From NCBI RefSeq assembly GCF_900102675.1, contig NZ_FMYX01000003.1:463015-527014 (forward strand): a stretch of 64,000 nucleotides of DNA, given 5' to 3'. The translations under genes were made by a program, and so were the position numbers. Below, piece by piece: positions 60,906-64,000 of the stretch; position 1 is the stretch's first letter; each line of letters opens with the position of its first letter. The notes under the pieces were generated by a model. That model was not told the origin of the DNA, ran no database searches, and saw only the letters and a list, made by a program, of their open reading frames with translations. The stretch comes from Pseudomonas guariconensis (lineage in GTDB: Bacteria; Pseudomonadota; Gammaproteobacteria; Pseudomonadales; Pseudomonadaceae).

Positions 60906-62066
60906 ATGGCACAGATCTACGACACCTTGATCATCGGCGCGGGCATTGCCGGTGCCTCCCTGGGCTACCGCCTGGCCGGTCAGGGCCGGGTACTGCTGCT
61001 CGAACGGGAAATGCAGCCGGGCTATCACGCCACCGGCCGTTCGGCCGCCATGTTCATGGAGGCCTACGGAACGCCGCAGATCCAGGCCCTGACCCGCGCC
61101 AGCCGTGCGTTCTACGAGCATCCGCCGGAAGGCTTCTGCGAGCATCCGCTGCTCGAGCCACGCGGCTGCTTGTATGTCGCCAGCACCGAGCAACGCGAAC
61201 TGCTCGAGACCACCTACGCACAGAACCTGGCCAACGGGACCGACGTCAGCCTGCTCGACCGTGAGGGCGCCTTGGCCCTGGTGCCGAGCTTGCGCGAGGG
61301 CATCCTCGCCGGTGCAGTGCATGAACCCGGTGCCATGGACCTGGACGTGCATGCCTTGCACCAGGGCTTTTTGCGCGGCTATCGCGCTGCCGGGGGCGAG
61401 CTGCGTTGCAATGCCGAACTGGCCCGGGCCTATCGCCTCGACGACCTCTGGGAGGTGGAGCTGGTCGATGGCGGTCATCTGCAGGCCCGGCAGTTGGTCA
61501 ACGCCGCAGGCGCCTGGGCCGATCAAGTGGCCGAGCTGTGTGGCGTGGCCAAGGTTGGTCTGCAGCCGTGCCGGCGCAGTGCCTTTACCTTCCCGGGCCC
61601 GGATGGGCAGGACTTCAGTCGTTGGCCAGCGGTGATCGGGGTCGATGAAAGTTTTTACTTCAAGCCTGATGCTGGACAGTTGCTCGGTTCGCCTGCCAAC
61701 GCCGATCCGGTCGAGCCGCAGGATGCCGCGCCCGAGGAGCTGGACGTGGCCCTGGGCATCTACAACATCGAAGCCATGACCACGTTGCACATCCGACGTC
61801 CGAGCCACAGCTGGGCGGGGCTGCGTTCGTTCGTCGCCGATGGCGACCTGGTGATCGGTTTCGACCCACGCACGCCCGCGTTCTTCTGGCTGGCGGCGCA
61901 AGGCGGCTACGGCATCCAGTCGGCCGCCGGTGCGTCGCGCCTGGCGGCTGACCTGCTGCTGGGCGTGCCCCTGTGCCCAAGCCTAGTGGCGCAGGGCGTT
62001 TCACCGGAGCGTTTGTCTCCGGGCCGTTTTTCCACAACCGTGATAGGAGATTCCCATGAGCAATGA
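60906..62066 (+). CDS. FAD-dependent D-amino acid dehydrogenase-like protein (DauA relative)
   Basis: 386 residues from the ATG at 60906 (AGGAG upstream). FAD-binding GAGIAGAS, GYHATGRSAA and the C-terminal GLRSFVADGDLVIGF, YGIQSAAG. It is clearly a relative of P. aeruginosa D-arginine dehydrogenase. Carboxylate-binding residues are kept (Arg in QPCRRSAF, Tyr in DESFYFKPD, Arg in AGLRSFV), but positions matching active-site His48 and Glu87, from memory of that enzyme, are Met49 and Cys88. Glu87 binds the cationic side chain, so another D- or secondary amino acid is likely the substrate. It overlaps ridA by 11 bases. Confidence 0.82.
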   Translation: MAQIYDTLIIGAGIAGASLGYRLAGQGRVLLLEREMQPGYHATGRSAAMFMEAYGTPQIQALTRASRAFYEHPPEGFCEHPLLEPRGCLYVASTEQRELLETTYAQNLANGTDVSLLDREGALALVPSLREGILAGAVHEPGAMDLDVHALHQGFLRGYRAAGGELRCNAELARAYRLDDLWEVELVDGGHLQARQLVNAAGAWADQVAELCGVAKVGLQPCRRSAFTFPGPDGQDFSRWPAVIGVDESFYFKPDAGQLLGSPANADPVEPQDAAPEELDVALGIYNIEAMTTLHIRRPSHSWAGLRSFVADGDLVIGFDPRTPAFFWLAAQGGYGIQSAAGASRLAADLLLGVPLCPSLVAQGVSPERLSPGRFSTTVIGDSHEQ

Positions 62067-62433
62067 CATCCAGCGTTTTCCCAGCAGCCTGCCGTTCCCG
62101 TTCTCGCGTGCGGTGAAGGCCGGCGGCTTTTTGTTCCTGTCCGGGCAGGTGCCAATGAGCGCCAGCGGTGAAGTGGTCCGCGGTGACATCCAGACGCAGA
62201 CCCGCGCGGTCTGCGAGCGCATCGGCGAAAGCCTGGCCGCCTGTGGCGCACGCTTCGATCAGGTGGTGAAGGCCACGGTATGGCTGTCGGACATGGCTCA
62301 CTTCGCGGGCTTCAACGAGGTCTACAAAGAAGTCTTCGGCGACGCCTTGCCGGTACGCTCGACCGTGGCCTCGGCCTTGGCGCTGGGGGTGGATGTGGAG
62401 ATCGAAGTGCAGGCGTTCATCGGCCAGGACTGA
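62056..62433 (+). CDS. RidA-family protein
   Basis: 125 residues with the YjgF/YER057c fold (PFSRAVKAGGFLFLSGQVPMS, VVKATVWLSDMAHFAGFNEVYKE). It follows a flavin-dependent dehydrogenase, whose imino product RidA-type proteins hydrolyse. The Arg expected in the C-terminal ARLP-like motif is replaced (VASALALGVDVEIEV), placing it in a Rid subfamily outside RidA proper, probably with other activity. ATG with GGAGAT upstream, in overlap with the dehydrogenase. Confidence 0.85.
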   Translation: MSNDIQRFPSSLPFPFSRAVKAGGFLFLSGQVPMSASGEVVRGDIQTQTRAVCERIGESLAACGARFDQVVKATVWLSDMAHFAGFNEVYKEVFGDALPVRSTVASALALGVDVEIEVQAFIGQD

Positions 62434-62491
62434 GGCGAGCCGGGGCACGACACCCCTTTGTACGACAACAACAATAAAGCCAGAGGTTCAC

Positions 62492-63556
62492 ATGCAAGAG
62501 CAGCTGAAGATCGCCGGTGCCTTCATCGGCGTGATCGTGGGGGCGGGCTTCGCGTCCGGACGGGAACTGTTGCTGTTCTTCGTCGATTTTGGCATCTGGG
62601 GCTTGGTCGGGGCGTTGGTCAGCGCCGCGTTGTTCACCTTCCTGGGCATGGCCCTGGCGGGGCTGGGCAATCGCCAGCAGGCAACGTCCCACAAGGACGT
62701 GATACAGGCCATTTGCGGGCGTCACCTGGGGTTGTTCGTCGATTGGCTGATCACCTTTTTCATGTTTGCCGTCACCGTGGTCATGTTGGCTGGTGGTGGC
62801 GCCTTGCTCGAGCAGCAGTTCGGCGTGCCGGCCCTGGCGGGCAGTGTGCTGGTGACGGTGCTGGTGGTGGCCATCGTGTGCCTGGATGTGCAGAAGGTGA
62901 TCGTCGCCATTGGCGCCATCACCCCGCTGTTGATTCTGGTGGCCTCGGCGATTGCCTTGTACGCCGTGCTCTCGCGCGAGCAGAGCTTCGCTGAACTCGA
63001 CCACTTGGCCAGTCAGCAAGAGGCCGGCACCCGGCACTGGTTGCTGGGGGCATTCCTCTATGTGTCCTACAACATCGTGGCCGGTGCGCCAATCCTGGCC
63101 ATTCTCGGTGGGTCGGCCAAGGGTGAGAAGACGGCCATCTGGGGCGGTCTTATCGGGGGCGCGGCGCTCGGGGGTCTGATGTTGGTGATGAGTGCAGGGC
63201 TGCTGTCGCGCCTGGATAGCGTGGCCGAACTGCCCATGCCGATGTTGTCGATCGCCAATGAAGTTTCGCCGCTGCTGGGGATGGTGATGTGCCTGATCAT
63301 CTTCGGAATGATCGTCAACACGGCCGTGGGGACGTTGTTTTCCTTCCTGTCGCGACTGTTGCCAGCCGGGACGACGACGTTTCGCTGGGGGGCGGTATTG
63401 ACCGGGGTGGCTGCGTTCGTGTGCAGCCTGGTTGGGTTCATCAGCTTGGTGGGCGAGGTGTATCCCTTCTTCGGTTACCTGGGCTTCGTGCTGATGGCCG
63501 CGGTGCTATTGGGCTGGGTGCGTCGGGGCAAGGTGCGCAAGGTGGCGCTGGCCTGA
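62492..63556 (+). CDS. YkvI-type membrane protein (putative transporter)
   Basis: 354 residues from the ATG at 62492 (AGAGG site). About ten membrane segments; the N-terminal IAGAFIGVIVGAGFASGRELLLFF motif, with its unwound-helix glycine pattern, is the APC-fold type. Members are annotated YkvI. As third gene of this operon it probably imports or exports the amino acid used by the dehydrogenase. Substrate not known. Confidence 0.78.
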   Translation: MQEQLKIAGAFIGVIVGAGFASGRELLLFFVDFGIWGLVGALVSAALFTFLGMALAGLGNRQQATSHKDVIQAICGRHLGLFVDWLITFFMFAVTVVMLAGGGALLEQQFGVPALAGSVLVTVLVVAIVCLDVQKVIVAIGAITPLLILVASAIALYAVLSREQSFAELDHLASQQEAGTRHWLLGAFLYVSYNIVAGAPILAILGGSAKGEKTAIWGGLIGGAALGGLMLVMSAGLLSRLDSVAELPMPMLSIANEVSPLLGMVMCLIIFGMIVNTAVGTLFSFLSRLLPAGTTTFRWGAVLTGVAAFVCSLVGFISLVGEVYPFFGYLGFVLMAAVLLGWVRRGKVRKVALA

Positions 63557-63576
63557 CGAGGGGCTGCTGCGCAGCC

Positions 63577-63600
63577 AAAACCCATTCCCACAGGGTTTTG
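63577..63600. terminator. Hairpin between convergent genes
   Basis: AAAACCC (63577-63583) and GGGTTTT (63593-63599) flank a nine-base loop and give A- and T-runs on either side, suitable to end transcription from both the YkvI-type gene and the chemoreceptor gene. A second hairpin GGCTGC TGC GCAGCC lies just before it at 63562-63576. Confidence 0.5.
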
Positions 63601-63610
63601 CGCAGAATCG

Positions 63611-63702
63611 GTAGGAGCAGGCGAGGCCGCGCCGGCTCCCACGGGTACTGCGCCGAGCCTGAGAACGGCGCGATACCTGTGGGAGCGGGGCTACCCGCGA
63701 AG
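63611..63702. repeat. Pseudomonas REP elements, inverted pair
   Basis: GTAGGAGCAGGCGAGGCC... at 63611-63642 (ends CGGCTCCCAC) and TGTGGGAGCGGGGCTACC (63679-63696) followed by CGCGAAG match the REP family common in P. putida-group genomes (GGGAGC ... GGC ... CCCGC). They lie between convergent genes. Confidence 0.7.
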
Positions 63703-63710
63703 GACCCGCC

Positions 63711-64000
63711 TCAGATCCTGAAGCTGCCCACCAGTTGCTTCAACCGCCCCGCTTGCTGGCTCAGGGCATCGCAATGGCGCAGGGTTTCGTTGAGGTTCTC
63801 TACCCCTTGCTGGTTGAGGCTGTTGATCTGGGTGATGTCCAGGTTCAGGCTCTCGACCACTGCGCTCTGCTCCTCGGTGGCGGTGGCCACCGACTGGTTC
63901 ATGCCGTCGATCTCGCCGATGCGCTGGGTCACGCTGGCCAGGCGTTCACCCGCCTGGTTGGCCACCTGCACGGTCTGTTCGCTGGACACCTGGCTTTCGT
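63711..64000 (-). CDS. Methyl-accepting chemotaxis protein, C-terminal part only
   Basis: The frame runs out of the window; about 96 residues at the C-terminus are visible. They include QIGEIDGMNQSVATATEEQSAVVE-like MCP signalling-domain wording (RIGEIDGMNQSVATATEEQS) and the end LKQLVGSFRI. It is the cytoplasmic coiled-coil that interacts with CheW and CheA. Confidence 0.9.
   Translation of the reverse strand, partial: ESQVSSEQTVQVANQAGERLASVTQRIGEIDGMNQSVATATEEQSAVVESLNLDITQINSLNQQGVENLNETLRHCDALSQQAGRLKQLVGSFRI

Noticed and set aside
60906..62066. Direct assignment as D-arginine dehydrogenase DauA
   Set aside because: Side-chain-binding residues equivalent to His48 and Glu87 are replaced, so only a family-level call is made.
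1..64000. tRNA, rRNA, CRISPR array or insertion sequence
   Set aside because: No cloverleaf, rRNA-like stretch, regularly spaced repeat array or transposase was found by eye.

Overview
The window looks like chromosome of a Pseudomonas, most likely of the P. putida/fluorescens group. The reasons are GC-rich coding with the usual Pseudomonas codon bias, Pseudomonas-type REP palindromes, and typical gene sets such as FdsGBAD formate dehydrogenase, an enterobactin-type receptor with DUF3649/PepSY/DUF3325 partners, a D-arginine-dehydrogenase-like/RidA pair and many regulators of known Pseudomonas families. No rRNA, tRNA or CRISPR array was seen.

Region 1 (1 to about 36,110) is a nearly complete prophage whose left end, probably with its integrase, lies outside the window. 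Its order is: a cut-off HEPN-type accessory gene; an S24 repressor facing a Cro-like gene across palindromic operators; CII-like regulator; TraR/DksA zinc finger; Toprim/VirE primase-helicase; Q-like gene; holin; a second HEPN-like accessory gene; a cos-like site; a lambda-type head module (terminases, gpW, portal, ClpP protease, decoration protein, capsid E, FII, Z); a P2-type contractile tail (V, W, J, I, two fibres each with a chaperone, sheath, tube, E/E', tape measure, U, X, D); GH19 endolysin; and nested spanins. It is therefore a chimera of a lambda-like head and a P2-like tail. After lysis come cargo genes: a secreted MORN-repeat protein, an SOS block (SRAP protein, umuD, umuC, with a perfect LexA box) and a small HTH regulator.

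Region 2 (36,110 to 38,200) is a scar of mobile DNA: a solitary P-loop ATPase gene resembling STAND/AAA defence ATPases, a repeat-rich attachment-like region, and the N-terminal remnant of a tyrosine integrase that has lost its start codon.

Region 3 (38,215 to 43,565) is a LysR regulator divergent from a four-gene operon: a betaine-type ABC importer (binding protein, permease, ATPase) and a histidine-ammonia-lyase-fold enzyme that lacks the Ala-Ser-Gly triad needed to make the MIO cofactor. The best reading is uptake and trimethylamine elimination from a histidine betaine such as ergothioneine or hercynine. This is the most interesting metabolic system in the window.

Region 4 (43,975 to 64,000) is ordinary chromosome: NAD-dependent formate dehydrogenase fdsGBAD, an SbmA/YddA-type ABC exporter, an MFS transporter, an ArsB-type transporter, a Fur-box-preceded ferric siderophore receptor with inner-membrane partners, a histidine-phosphatase-like protein, a TauE/SafE transporter, and an XRE-cupin regulator divergent from a D-amino-acid-dehydrogenase-like/RidA/YkvI-type operon. 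It ends in REP elements and the C-terminus of a chemoreceptor.
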